Origin: Gammaproteobacteria bacterium
GTDB lineage: Bacteria > Pseudomonadota > Gammaproteobacteria > Enterobacterales > GCA-2746155
Direction: 5' to 3'
Assembly: GCA_024206355.1 (NCBI GenBank)
Contig: JAAGZM010000585.1
Coordinates: 1 to 8,800 of the forward strand
DNA length: 8,800 nucleotides
The translations under genes and the position numbers were made by a program. Below the pieces are notes generated by a model. It saw only the letters and a list, made by a program, of their open reading frames with translations, was not told the origin of the DNA and searched no databases. Each line of letters starts with the position of its first letter. Position 1 is the first letter of the stretch. Shown here in pieces: positions 1 through 6,994 of the stretch.

Positions 1-1093
1 GAAATTCGGTTAATTCTTTTAGGCTTTCCAGAATGAGTTCGAGTCCACGATTAAATGTTACTGAACCAGTGTAGACAAGTAATGGTGTAGTATCATCTAA
101 ATTCAAATCATTCCTCAGGTTAGCAGGTGATTTCTCCAGTTTTTTTAAAATAGGAGAATTTCTAAGTAGATGAACTTGTTCTAAATTATAATCATTTTTA
201 ATTACTTTTGCACAACCCTCTGATACAGCAAAAACTTCATCAACATAACTGATATATTTTTCTTCGTCTTTAATCCTTGACTTTATAGGTGCTTCTTTCC
301 AGTTTAAATTTCTATGTCGTTCAAGTTCATGCGAATCATAAACCAATTTACTGCCCAATTGTTTGGATGCCAATGCACAACTTTCCAAGACCCACAGTTC
401 ATGAGCATGATATATATCAGCATTTAATTCATACAATATAGGGAAAAAAGTAGTCAAATATGAACCTTGTAAATATCGTAGCCCGATAACGGACTTGTCT
501 GCTTTAAATAAACAGATGCTACGTATAATCATACAATAAATTTTTTTAAGCACTTTTTTAATTAAAAAGTTAAACTTATTCTTATAATACTTTATCTTTT
601 TTATTACTTTTTTAATTAAAAAGTTAAACTTATTCTTATAATACTTTATCTTTTTTATTACTTTTTTTATTACTATTGCAATTGTTTTGAATGAATGAGT
701 AAAGATACTTTTAATTTTTCTAAAAACAAATACAAACAAGCCAAAATAATAAAACAATAGTATGGTAAATCGCAAAAACAATGAATATTCAGAAGATTCA
801 GAATTTTCAAAATTATTATTTTTTTCTTGCCTATTTTTTTGAGCGTGCAGTAAAGCTAGACGCATATTGACATAAAGACTCGGAAAAAAACCTGCAAACA
901 ATGCAGTCAAATTCAACTTTCTTTTGAATCGTTGATATGTAACACCATTTAACGTTTCTTTCTCTGAAAAATCTGGTGTTAAAATACCTATCACATGGCT
1001 TTCATAGCCAGCTTCTGCAACTAACTCTGCCGTTTTGACTACTCTGTAGTCATTTGTAGCAGGGTTATTTACAACCATCACTATTTTTTTCAT
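1..1093 (-). CDS. GT4-family glycosyltransferase, C-terminal end outside the window
   Basis: The reading frame is open from ATG at 1093 to the window edge (364 codons) with no stop. The start MKKIVMVVNNPATNDYRVVK is the usual first strand and loop of a GT-B glycosyltransferase. ADIYHAHELW (about residues 225-234), YDSHELE (252-258), and YTGS followed by FNRG (about 341-350) are typical GT4 motifs; the last opens the donor-binding domain. The EX7E donor motif would lie beyond the window. Between the N-terminal strands and the HAHELW motif is a long insert: a Phe/Leu-rich stretch at about residues 105-124, then Lys/Ile/Phe-rich repeats at about 145-181, which suggests attachment to the inner membrane face. 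The predicted role is transfer of a sugar from a nucleotide donor onto the lipid-linked repeat unit; donor and acceptor cannot be read from the sequence. No clear ribosome binding site precedes the ATG. It follows the wbpE stop by 46 bp and is probably in the same operon. Confidence 0.88.
   Translation of the reverse strand, partial: MKKIVMVVNNPATNDYRVVKTAELVAEAGYESHVIGILTPDFSEKETLNGVTYQRFKRKLNLTALFAGFFPSLYVNMRLALLHAQKNRQEKNNNFENSESSEYSLFLRFTILLFYYFGLFVFVFRKIKSIFTHSFKTIAIVIKKVIKKIKYYKNKFNFLIKKVIKKIKYYKNKFNFLIKKVLKKIYCMIIRSICLFKADKSVIGLRYLQGSYLTTFFPILYELNADIYHAHELWVLESCALASKQLGSKLVYDSHELERHRNLNWKEAPIKSRIKDEEKYISYVDEVFAVSEGCAKVIKNDYNLEQVHLLRNSPILKKLEKSPANLRNDLNLDDTTPLLVYTGSVTFNRGLELILESLKELTEF
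552..659 (-). repeat. Perfect 54-bp tandem duplication inside the glycosyltransferase
   Basis: Positions 552-605 and 606-659 are identical over 54 bp, and the first 8 bases of a third unit follow at 660-667. The unit is 18 codons, so copy number can change without breaking the frame. It encodes IKKVIKKIKYYKNKFNFL, present twice in tandem, followed by a decayed third copy, IKKVLKKI, at lower coordinates. The unit is Lys-rich with regularly spaced hydrophobic residues, consistent with a basic amphipathic helix. Perfect identity points to a recent duplication, or to an assembly artefact. Confidence 0.93.
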
Positions 1094-1114
1094 ATTTTTT
1101 TAGTTGCCACAAAG

Positions 1115-1133
1115 TTCACTGCAAGACAGTGAA
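1115..1133 (-). other. Small hairpin between wbpE and the glycosyltransferase gene
   Basis: TTCACTG (1115-1121) and CAGTGAA (1127-1133) form a perfect 7-bp inverted repeat around a 5-base loop in the 46-bp gap between the two genes. On the minus strand no run of T follows directly, so it is not a convincing intrinsic terminator. It could be an mRNA processing or stability hairpin, or chance. Confidence 0.3.
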
Positions 1134-1139
1134 AATTTA

Positions 1140-2225
1140 TTATTGGTTGCAAAGTACATTGATTATTGTTTTTTGTTCGGTTTCAGTTAAATAGGGGTGC
1201 ATGGGGAGACTCATTACTTTGTTTGATAAGTCCTCTGCTACCGACAAATCAAATTCACTGGTTTGTAATGCTGGTTGTTTGTTGAGTGGTACAGGGTAAT
1301 GTACAGCAGTTGGAATTTCGGCATCGTTCAGCTTTTTCTGTATTTGCTCTCTTTCATTGACCAAAATTGTGTATTGAGCATAGACACTGGTATTGTGTGC
1401 TTCTATAAAAGGAGGGATTGCCGTGTTTTCCCTTGCTGATATCAGGTCTGTGTAGTTTTGGCCAAGCAGTTTCCTAGATTTAACTTCTTCAGGGAAAATT
1501 TCCAGTTTCGCTAATAGTATTGCTGCTTGCAGAGTGTCCAGTCTACCGTTTATGCCAATTCTTGGATGGTGGTATCTTCTGTCCTGGCCATGGACTCTAA
1601 TTTCTTTCATGATTTTAGCCAGGTTGTCATCATTGGTAAAACACGCTCCGCCATCTCCATAGCCACCGAGTGGTTTTGATGGAAAAAAGCTGGTGCAGCC
1701 TATGGTACTCAGTGAACAGGACTGTTTGCCTTTGTAGTTAGCTCCCAGACTTTGGGCTCCATCTTCGATAACGGGCAGCTGATGTTTTGCTGCAATGGCA
1801 TTGATGGCATCCATATCAGCACATTGGCCATATAAACTCACGGGCATAATCGCTTTAGTTTTGGGCGTAATTGCCTGTTCTATTTTATTGGGGTCAATGT
1901 TGTAGGTTTTGGGGTCAATATCAACAAATACAGGTTTTGCGCCCAGAAATGCAATCATTTCACCGGTGGCAATAAAGGTAAATGGAGTGGTGATCACTTC
2001 ATCTCCTGGCTTTATGTCCAGAGCCATCATAGCGATTTGCAGAGCATCTGTACCACTGGCAACACCAATGCAATGTTTGACACCAACAAAATCGGCCAGC
2101 TTTTCTTCCAATTCAGCCACTTCTGGTCCCATGATGTATTTACCATGGTCAAGGACTGTGTTGATTCGTTGATCGATTTGTTTGCGGATTTTATCTTGTT
2201 GGGTTTTCAGGTCAATAAATTGCAT
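1140..2225 (-). CDS. wbpE: WbpE-like PLP aminotransferase (UDP-3-keto-GlcNAcA aminotransferase)
   Basis: This 361-residue protein is a full-length DegT/DnrJ/EryC1/StrS sugar aminotransferase. Visible motifs are SGTDAL (57-62, PLP phosphate region), EDGAQ (154-158, Asp contacting the pyridine nitrogen) and SFFPSKPLGGYGDGG, whose Lys184 is the predicted Schiff-base lysine. The SFFPSK..GxYGDGG form is typical of the WbpE/WlbC/PglE branch. The predicted reaction is transfer of an amino group, usually from glutamate, to C3 of the UDP-3-keto-N-acetylglucosaminuronate made by WbpB, giving the 3-amino sugar that WbpD acetylates. ATG at 2225 gives the family's usual MQFIDLK start; an ACGGA-like site lies about 6 bases upstream. 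The glpD-like stop is 20 bp upstream. The family is clear; substrate assignment rests on the wbpB and wbpD neighbours. Confidence 0.92.
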   Translation of the reverse strand: MQFIDLKTQQDKIRKQIDQRINTVLDHGKYIMGPEVAELEEKLADFVGVKHCIGVASGTDALQIAMMALDIKPGDEVITTPFTFIATGEMIAFLGAKPVFVDIDPKTYNIDPNKIEQAITPKTKAIMPVSLYGQCADMDAINAIAAKHQLPVIEDGAQSLGANYKGKQSCSLSTIGCTSFFPSKPLGGYGDGGACFTNDDNLAKIMKEIRVHGQDRRYHHPRIGINGRLDTLQAAILLAKLEIFPEEVKSRKLLGQNYTDLISARENTAIPPFIEAHNTSVYAQYTILVNEREQIQKKLNDAEIPTAVHYPVPLNKQPALQTSEFDLSVAEDLSNKVMSLPMHPYLTETEQKTIINVLCNQ

Positions 2226-2245
2226 GGTTTTCCGTGGTTTAGAGG

Positions 2246-3310
2246 CTAATGATTGTATTGTTCAAGTCTGTTTACAAGCTTGGCTGCAAGGGACCTGGCG
2301 GTTGTCCATTTTCCACCAAAAACAGTGATTAGTTTTTCCTGCTGCTCGAAGGCGTATTCTCGAGTTGCCTTTCCAGGGTCATGGGCTGATTTAATCAAGG
2401 GTCTGAGTCCTGCAAATGAGTCAATTATGTCATTTATTGTGATTGACTCAGTGAAGTAATGATTATAAGCATTCAATAAGTAATCTATCTCTGCATCAGA
2501 TGGTTGTATTTTCTCTAATAATGTCTGACGCTGCTCAGTGATGCCGATGAGCATTCTATCATTATATGGCAGAACAAAAAAGATTCTTTGCTCACCGGGT
2601 ACTTCAAGAATATAGGCATGTTCTGACTTTTTGTTGATTACAATATGACTGCCTCTGACCAGGTCCATAGAATAGCTGCTGGGTATCTTATTATCTTTTA
2701 ATAGTTGTTCTGCCCAGGGTCCTGCAGCATTAATAATTCGGTCATATTGCTTCGAATCAACAAAACCTTCGGTGGTAATTTTTTGTATCGGTGTTTGCTC
2801 AAATATGGTAACGTCTTCTGACTTGAGTTGCTCTACAACCCTTTGTCCAAGAGATTCATCTTGCATCTGTCCATCATAATAATGAAATACTGTTTTCAGA
2901 GCAGAGACTTTCAGTTCAGGATGTTCTTTTTTAAACGGTTCAAGCTTATCTCTGCCTGCTTTGCCTATTTTGTGTTTTCCTGCAAGAAAGTCATATAACC
3001 AGAGACCGATTTTAACTTTCCAGGTAGAGCGCTGACTATCATGATAAATCGGCAGGAATATTTTTAGTGGTTTTGCATACTGTGGTGCATTTTCAATCCA
3101 GAAGTTTCTTTCCCTTAAGGCTTCTTTAACCAGACTAAACTCACCATTTTCCAGATACCTTAAACCGCCATGAAGTAATTTAGAGGAAGCCATGCTGGTT
3201 GCTTGCATGACTTTGTTTTTTTCATAAAGTGTTACCTGGTGTTGGTTTTTACTCAAAAGCCAGGCAATGCAGAGGCCATTGATGCCTCCTCCAATTACAG
3301 CAATGTTCAT
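2246..3310 (-). CDS. Short GlpD-like FAD-dependent oxidoreductase
   Basis: This 354-residue protein belongs to the DAO/GlpD flavoprotein family. It opens with an FAD-binding Rossmann motif, AVIGGGINGLCIAWLL (4-19), and an acidic strand end, LYEK (28-31). It then has SSKLLHGGLRYLENGEFSLV (42-61), very close to the GlpD signature, and later INAAGPWA (193-200), FAGLRPL (299-305) and GGKWTTARSLA (332-342). Classical aerobic GlpD is about 500 residues; this one ends just after the GGKxTTxR motif and lacks the C-terminal DAO_C domain. No signal peptide or membrane segment is evident. By homology it oxidises glycerol 3-phosphate or a similar hydroxy compound and passes electrons to quinone or another acceptor. 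It sits between wbpD and wbpE with gaps of 22 and 20 bp, so it is probably co-expressed with them. The true substrate cannot be read from the sequence. Confidence 0.85.
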   Translation of the reverse strand: MNIAVIGGGINGLCIAWLLSKNQHQVTLYEKNKVMQATSMASSKLLHGGLRYLENGEFSLVKEALRERNFWIENAPQYAKPLKIFLPIYHDSQRSTWKVKIGLWLYDFLAGKHKIGKAGRDKLEPFKKEHPELKVSALKTVFHYYDGQMQDESLGQRVVEQLKSEDVTIFEQTPIQKITTEGFVDSKQYDRIINAAGPWAEQLLKDNKIPSSYSMDLVRGSHIVINKKSEHAYILEVPGEQRIFFVLPYNDRMLIGITEQRQTLLEKIQPSDAEIDYLLNAYNHYFTESITINDIIDSFAGLRPLIKSAHDPGKATREYAFEQQEKLITVFGGKWTTARSLAAKLVNRLEQYNH

Positions 3311-3332
3311 GAATATATTTGCACTTTCGTGG

Positions 3333-3911
3333 CTAATCTGCTGTTAGGATGTTATTTTGCAAGCGGTATGTTTTATTAGTATGAGGGCATTTTATTTCAG
3401 CATTTCCACTTAGGGGGAGCTCCAGTTGCTCACCGTGTTGGCTCATCCAGCCAATTTGTCTGGCAGGCACACCAACCATCAGAGCGTAGTCAGGCACATT
3501 TTTATTAACGACAGCTCCTGCACCAATGAAAGCATATTTGCCAATGGTGGTACCACAAACGATGGTACTATTGGCCCCCAATGTTGCTCCCTGTTTTACC
3601 AGAGTGTCTCGGTATTCATCTTTTCGGGTAACAGCTGATCTGGGGTTATAGACATTGGTAAAAACCATACTGGGCCCACAGAAGACGTCATCTTCGAGAT
3701 GAACATTATCATAGACAGAAACGTTATTTTGTACTTTAACGTTATTTCCTATGGTGACTCTGTTGCCGACAAACACATTTTGTCCAAACGAGCAGTCTTT
3801 ACCAATAACAGCACCTGAACATATATGTGCCCAGTGCCAAACTCTGGAACCTTCACCGATGGTTGCTCCATCGTCAACAATCGCTGTGTCATGAATTTTT
3901 ATGTTGGTCAA
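3333..3911 (-). CDS. wbpD: WbpD-like UDP-3-amino-sugar N-acetyltransferase (left-handed beta-helix)
   Basis: This 192-residue protein is a hexapeptide-repeat acyltransferase. Imperfect [LIV]GxxxX repeats run from about residue 8 to 75 and again from 107 to 140, forming the left-handed beta-helix. The segment GPSMVFTNVYNPRSAV (79-94), then RKDEY and TLVKQGATLGANSTIVCG, is characteristic of WbpD/WlbB. The predicted reaction is acetyl-CoA-dependent N-acetylation of the 3-amino group of the UDP-3-amino uronic acid, the last step of the pathway encoded here; members of this family act as trimers. The start is TTG at 3911-3909, only 2 bases after the wbpB stop codon. No in-frame ATG occurs before about residue 82, and residues 1-13 (MTNIKIHDTAIVD) match how the family begins. 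Translation probably depends on coupling to wbpB, since only a weak CTGGAA-like site lies upstream. Confidence 0.92.
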   Translation of the reverse strand: MTNIKIHDTAIVDDGATIGEGSRVWHWAHICSGAVIGKDCSFGQNVFVGNRVTIGNNVKVQNNVSVYDNVHLEDDVFCGPSMVFTNVYNPRSAVTRKDEYRDTLVKQGATLGANSTIVCGTTIGKYAFIGAGAVVNKNVPDYALMVGVPARQIGWMSQHGEQLELPLSGNAEIKCPHTNKTYRLQNNILTAD

Positions 3912-3913
3912 AA

Positions 3914-4966
3914 TTAATATTCCAGTGGCAGACTGATGGTTTTTCCATCCCTTGCTGAGAGGTAGGCAGCGATGAGAACCTCAAGGGACTTGAGTCCTTC
4001 CCTACCATCAGTTTCTGGTTCTGCATCACCCCTCATAACGTCGATAACATTTTTGTAATAGAGTGGGTGTCCAAAGCCATAGACCGATGTTGTTTCATAG
4101 TTAGCTTCTTCTATTTGCTTATCATAGTCTTTGCTGTCTTCGAATTCCCAATGCTGAATATCATTCACTGCAACACCGCCAACCCGTATTGTTCCCTTTT
4201 CTCCAAGAATCGTAATTGAACCTTCCAGGTTTTTGGGATAGGTCAACATGGTGACATTCATACTGCCCAATGCGCCATTGCGCCATTTCACATTTAAGAC
4301 ACCAGAGTCTTCTACTTCAATATCTCTTGCCAGAGTTCCAGTCATTGCCTGGACACAATCCACTGGCCCAATTAACCAGTCAATGAGATCAACATAGTGG
4401 CTGGCCTGATTCATAAAAGCACCACCATCCAGTTCCCAGGTACCACGCCACCTTGCCTGATCATAATATTCCTGAGGTCTCGTCCAAAAGACGTTAATAT
4501 TGACCATATGGATCCGACCAAATCTATTTTCTTCCACTGCTCTTTTTAGAAGCTGTAAGGTAGTATTACGTCGATTTTGTTTGACAATAAAGAGGCGAAC
4601 CATTGCTTCATCACAGGCTTTAACCATTGAGACACCATCAGCCCAACGAGTTGCCATGGGCTTTTCTGACATAACATGCACGCCTGCTTTGGCTATTTTT
4701 GCCGTTTGGCATGGATGCATACCACTGGGTGTACAAATCACAACAATATCCAATGCTTCCTTTTGCAACATCTCATCAAGATGAATATAACCAGGTACAT
4801 TATATTCAGCCATTTTCTCTTCAAGCAGTGTTTTTTTTGTCTCACAAACTGCAACCAGTTCGATATTTTCTTGATGCTTTTCAATAGAACCAAAGTGATT
4901 TTTGGAGATTCTTCCACAACCAAGAATGGCTATTCTTATTTTTCTGTCATTTACCGTTTTAAACAT
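3914..4966 (-). CDS. wbpB: WbpB-like Gfo/Idh/MocA dehydrogenase (UDP-GlcNAcA 3-dehydrogenase)
   Basis: This 350-residue protein has an N-terminal NAD(P)-binding Rossmann domain, with IRIAILGCGRISKNH (10-24) holding the dinucleotide motif. The family EKP motif is at 101-103, with catalytic-type Lys102. The C-terminal substrate domain contains GGAFMNQASHYVDLIDWLIG (181-200), in which His190 and Asp193 fit the conserved HxxD active-site pattern. The predicted reaction is NAD-dependent oxidation of C3 of UDP-N-acetylglucosaminuronate, giving the 3-keto sugar for WbpE. ATG at 4966 is preceded by an AGAGAAG purine stretch about 5 bases upstream, a moderate ribosome binding site. It begins 30 bp after the upstream dehydrogenase and ends 2 bp before wbpD. 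Length is normal and no lesion is seen. Confidence 0.92.
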   Translation of the reverse strand: MFKTVNDRKIRIAILGCGRISKNHFGSIEKHQENIELVAVCETKKTLLEEKMAEYNVPGYIHLDEMLQKEALDIVVICTPSGMHPCQTAKIAKAGVHVMSEKPMATRWADGVSMVKACDEAMVRLFIVKQNRRNTTLQLLKRAVEENRFGRIHMVNINVFWTRPQEYYDQARWRGTWELDGGAFMNQASHYVDLIDWLIGPVDCVQAMTGTLARDIEVEDSGVLNVKWRNGALGSMNVTMLTYPKNLEGSITILGEKGTIRVGGVAVNDIQHWEFEDSKDYDKQIEEANYETTSVYGFGHPLYYKNVIDVMRGDAEPETDGREGLKSLEVLIAAYLSARDGKTISLPLEY

Positions 4967-4996
4967 TTAGGCTTCTCTTTTTTACTGCATTCTACA

Positions 4997-6265
4997 CTAT
5001 AGGCACCAAGTTGGTTCTGGGACTATACCTTTAACATCGATAATCACTGACTCATCCCTTAATTGGGCATGATAATCCGCCATTGTTAATTCTGCAAATT
5101 GCTTATGACCAACAGCAACAACAATGGCATCGTATTTTTTTTCTGCTTCAAAAGGATTTTGAATGATACCATGATGGTAGTGCTTTTTCTCTTCTTCTAT
5201 ATCGACCCATGGGTCATAAACATCAACGTTTGCTTTATAGTCTTTAAGTTCATTGATTATGTCTATCACTTTGGTATTGCGTATATCCGGGCAGTCTTCT
5301 TTGAAAGTGACACCCAACAACAGAATGTCAGCATCTTTTACTTTTTTTCCTGCCATGATCATTTCTTTTATTGTTTTTTCCGCAATGTATTTACCCATAC
5401 CATTGTTGATTTGGCGAGAAGCCAGAATCAAGTCAGGTTTGTATCCCAGTTCTTCCGCTTTAAAGGTAAGGTAATAGGGATCTACACCAATACAATGCCC
5501 ACCCACAAGTCCTGGTTTTAAATGATTAAAATTCCATTTTGTTCCTGCTGCTTCCAGGACTTCATTGGTATCAATTCCCATTTGATCAAAAATGAGTGCC
5601 AGTTCATTAATCAAAGCAATACTGACATCTCTTTGTGTGTTCTCAATAACTTTAGATGCTTCAGCAACTTTAATACTGGATGCAAGATGTGTACCTGCTG
5701 TGATAACTGATTTATATAAGCTATCCACTGTTTTTGAGATTTCTGGTGTAGAGCCTGCGGTCACTTTCAGAATTTTTTTGACAGTATGCTCTTTATCCCC
5801 CGGATTGATTCTCTCTGGTGAATAACCCGCAAAGAAATCAACATTGAACTTCAAACCTGATACTTTTTCAACTTCTGGTATACAGATGTCTTCAGTTACA
5901 CCTGGGTAAACGGTTGACTCATAAATAACAATATCGCCTTTTGATATCACTTCTCCAATAGTCTGGGATGATTTAATCAAAGGTGTTAAATCAGGACGGT
6001 TGGCAGCATCAATAGGAGTTGGAACGGTAACAATATAAATATTACAGTCTTTAGTTTGTTGAATATCTGACGTAAACTGAAGATTGGATTTGACACTTGC
6101 CAGCAATTCATCATCTATTTCTAGAGTTCGGTCGTGACCGTCTTCTAATTCTTTATTTCTTACTTCGCTAATATCAAAACCAATTACTGGATATTTTTCG
6201 GCAAAGGCAACAGCGAGGGGCAGGCCTACGTAGCCAAGGCCGATCATACATATTTTATTTGTCAT
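4997..6265 (-). CDS. tviB: UDP-N-acetylhexosamine 6-dehydrogenase, TviB/WbpO type
   Basis: This 422-residue protein is a complete UDP-sugar dehydrogenase of the UDPGDH/MDP family. The NAD-binding motif is GLGYVGLPLAVAFAEKYPV (9-27) and the substrate region includes YSPERINPGD (148-157). Lys205 and Asn209 lie in the central helix (VAEASKVIENTQRD), the catalytic thiol is Cys258 in GGHCIGVDPYY, and Arg329 is in CPDIRNTKV. The predicted reaction oxidises C6 of UDP-GlcNAc or UDP-GalNAc to the uronic acid using two NAD+. The VIGFDIS and GHDRTLE segments look more like TviB/WbpO than WbpA, so a galacto-configured substrate is possible. ATG at 6265 has no good Shine-Dalgarno. If the upstream wzz frameshifts are corrected, wzz ends at 6255 and overlaps this start by 11 bases, which would explain translation by coupling. 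Confidence 0.93.
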   Translation of the reverse strand: MTNKICMIGLGYVGLPLAVAFAEKYPVIGFDISEVRNKELEDGHDRTLEIDDELLASVKSNLQFTSDIQQTKDCNIYIVTVPTPIDAANRPDLTPLIKSSQTIGEVISKGDIVIYESTVYPGVTEDICIPEVEKVSGLKFNVDFFAGYSPERINPGDKEHTVKKILKVTAGSTPEISKTVDSLYKSVITAGTHLASSIKVAEASKVIENTQRDVSIALINELALIFDQMGIDTNEVLEAAGTKWNFNHLKPGLVGGHCIGVDPYYLTFKAEELGYKPDLILASRQINNGMGKYIAEKTIKEMIMAGKKVKDADILLLGVTFKEDCPDIRNTKVIDIINELKDYKANVDVYDPWVDIEEEKKHYHHGIIQNPFEAEKKYDAIVVAVGHKQFAELTMADYHAQLRDESVIIDVKGIVPEPTWCL

Positions 6266-6270
6266 AAGTT

Positions 6271-6981
6271 TTAGGTTTTAGGTTTCTGAAAAAAGCTATT
6301 ATTAGTCCCAGCATTAGTCCTAAAACTACAATTAATTTGCGTTTGGGTTTTATTTTTAGAAGGAAATGCGGCTTGATCTACGTGAGCAACTTTGATATTT
6401 TCAGGATCTATTTTTATCATACTCAAATAGGTTAATGTATTTTCCTTTTCTCTAAGTTCGGCAATGAATGGAGCATCATTTGTCCGGTTATTAAGCTGTT
6501 CTATTTTTTGACTATGTTCAAGAAGCTTTAACTTATCTTCTAAACCTCTGAGCTCTTTTATAAACGGTTCATCATTCGTACGTTGTGTCAGAGAAGTGAT
6601 TTCAGCCTCAAGTGCTTCATATCCCCGAGAATAAAGAGTATTTGTATTACTGGATACATCAGTCATTATTTGTGAGTTTGTATTCGACAAATCACTAATT
6701 TTCTTTAACTTGTAATCAATGGGATCTTTAATACCCATCGAATGAGCAATTTTACTTGCCTCTGTCAATTTTATAATACGATCAAGACGTTTACCTTTTG
6801 CTGAATCTTTGAATATTTTTATTTTATCTTCAACTTTTCTACGCTCAAGTATATTTACAGCCTCCAAACGTTCAATTTTATCCAGGCGTTGATTTTTAGC
6901 TGATATTCTCAGAGCCTGTATTTCATCTTTAATTTTACCACGCTCTAAACGAATCAGCAATCTCAAGACGTTTGACTTCAT
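6271..6981 (-). CDS. wzz: Wzz C-terminal fragment (coiled-coil periplasmic domain, TM2 lost)
   Basis: The fragment has 236 codons and overlaps the N-terminal fragment by 47 bases. Its first 10 residues are out-of-frame readthrough, so its ATG is probably not a real start. It holds two long coiled-coil repeats and part of a third. It also holds the family's paired motifs RTNDEPFIKELR and RTNDAPFIAELR, and KVAHVDQAAFPSK, which normally leads into TM2. After Ser208 the frame is lost and the last 28 residues (polar, Asn/Thr/Ser-rich) are not Wzz sequence. Confidence 0.85.
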   Translation of the reverse strand: MKSNVLRLLIRLERGKIKDEIQALRISAKNQRLDKIERLEAVNILERRKVEDKIKIFKDSAKGKRLDRIIKLTEASKIAHSMGIKDPIDYKLKKISDLSNTNSQIMTDVSSNTNTLYSRGYEALEAEITSLTQRTNDEPFIKELRGLEDKLKLLEHSQKIEQLNNRTNDAPFIAELREKENTLTYLSMIKIDPENIKVAHVDQAAFPSKNKTQTQINCSFRTNAGTNNSFFQKPKT

Positions 6982-6994
6982 TCAGCCTTTGCTT
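6730..6994 (-). repeat. Three degenerate 33-residue coiled-coil repeats in Wzz
   Basis: Units begin at 6994, 6894 and 6795. They read KQRLNEVKRLE..., NQRLDKIERLE... and GKRLDRIIKLT..., each followed by a Lys/Glu-rich heptad-like stretch; the first two close with ...IQALRISAK and ...IKIFKDSAK. The first unit is 33 residues only if one T is skipped at 6952-6953, making it exactly as long as the second; this is internal evidence for where the first frameshift lies. The repeats diverge at DNA level, so the duplication is old. Confidence 0.7.

Noticed and set aside
552..667. CRISPR array
   Set aside because: Two directly adjacent 54-bp copies without spacers, lying inside an open glycosyltransferase frame: a tandem duplication, not an array.
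1115..1133. Intrinsic terminator after wbpE
   Set aside because: The stem is only 7 bp and no T-run follows it on the minus strand; the next gene starts close by on the same strand.
4676..5002. Plus-strand open frames opposite wbpB and the dehydrogenase (also near 1909-2249 and 5099-5825)
   Set aside because: All lie antisense to well-supported genes, have biased Cys/Phe/Ile-rich compositions, and show no family motif.
6935..6981. Programmed ribosomal frameshift joining the two wzz frames
   Set aside because: The site (GAT TCG) is not a recognised slippery sequence, no downstream structure was apparent, and a second, independent frameshift would also be needed. Mutation or sequence error is simpler.
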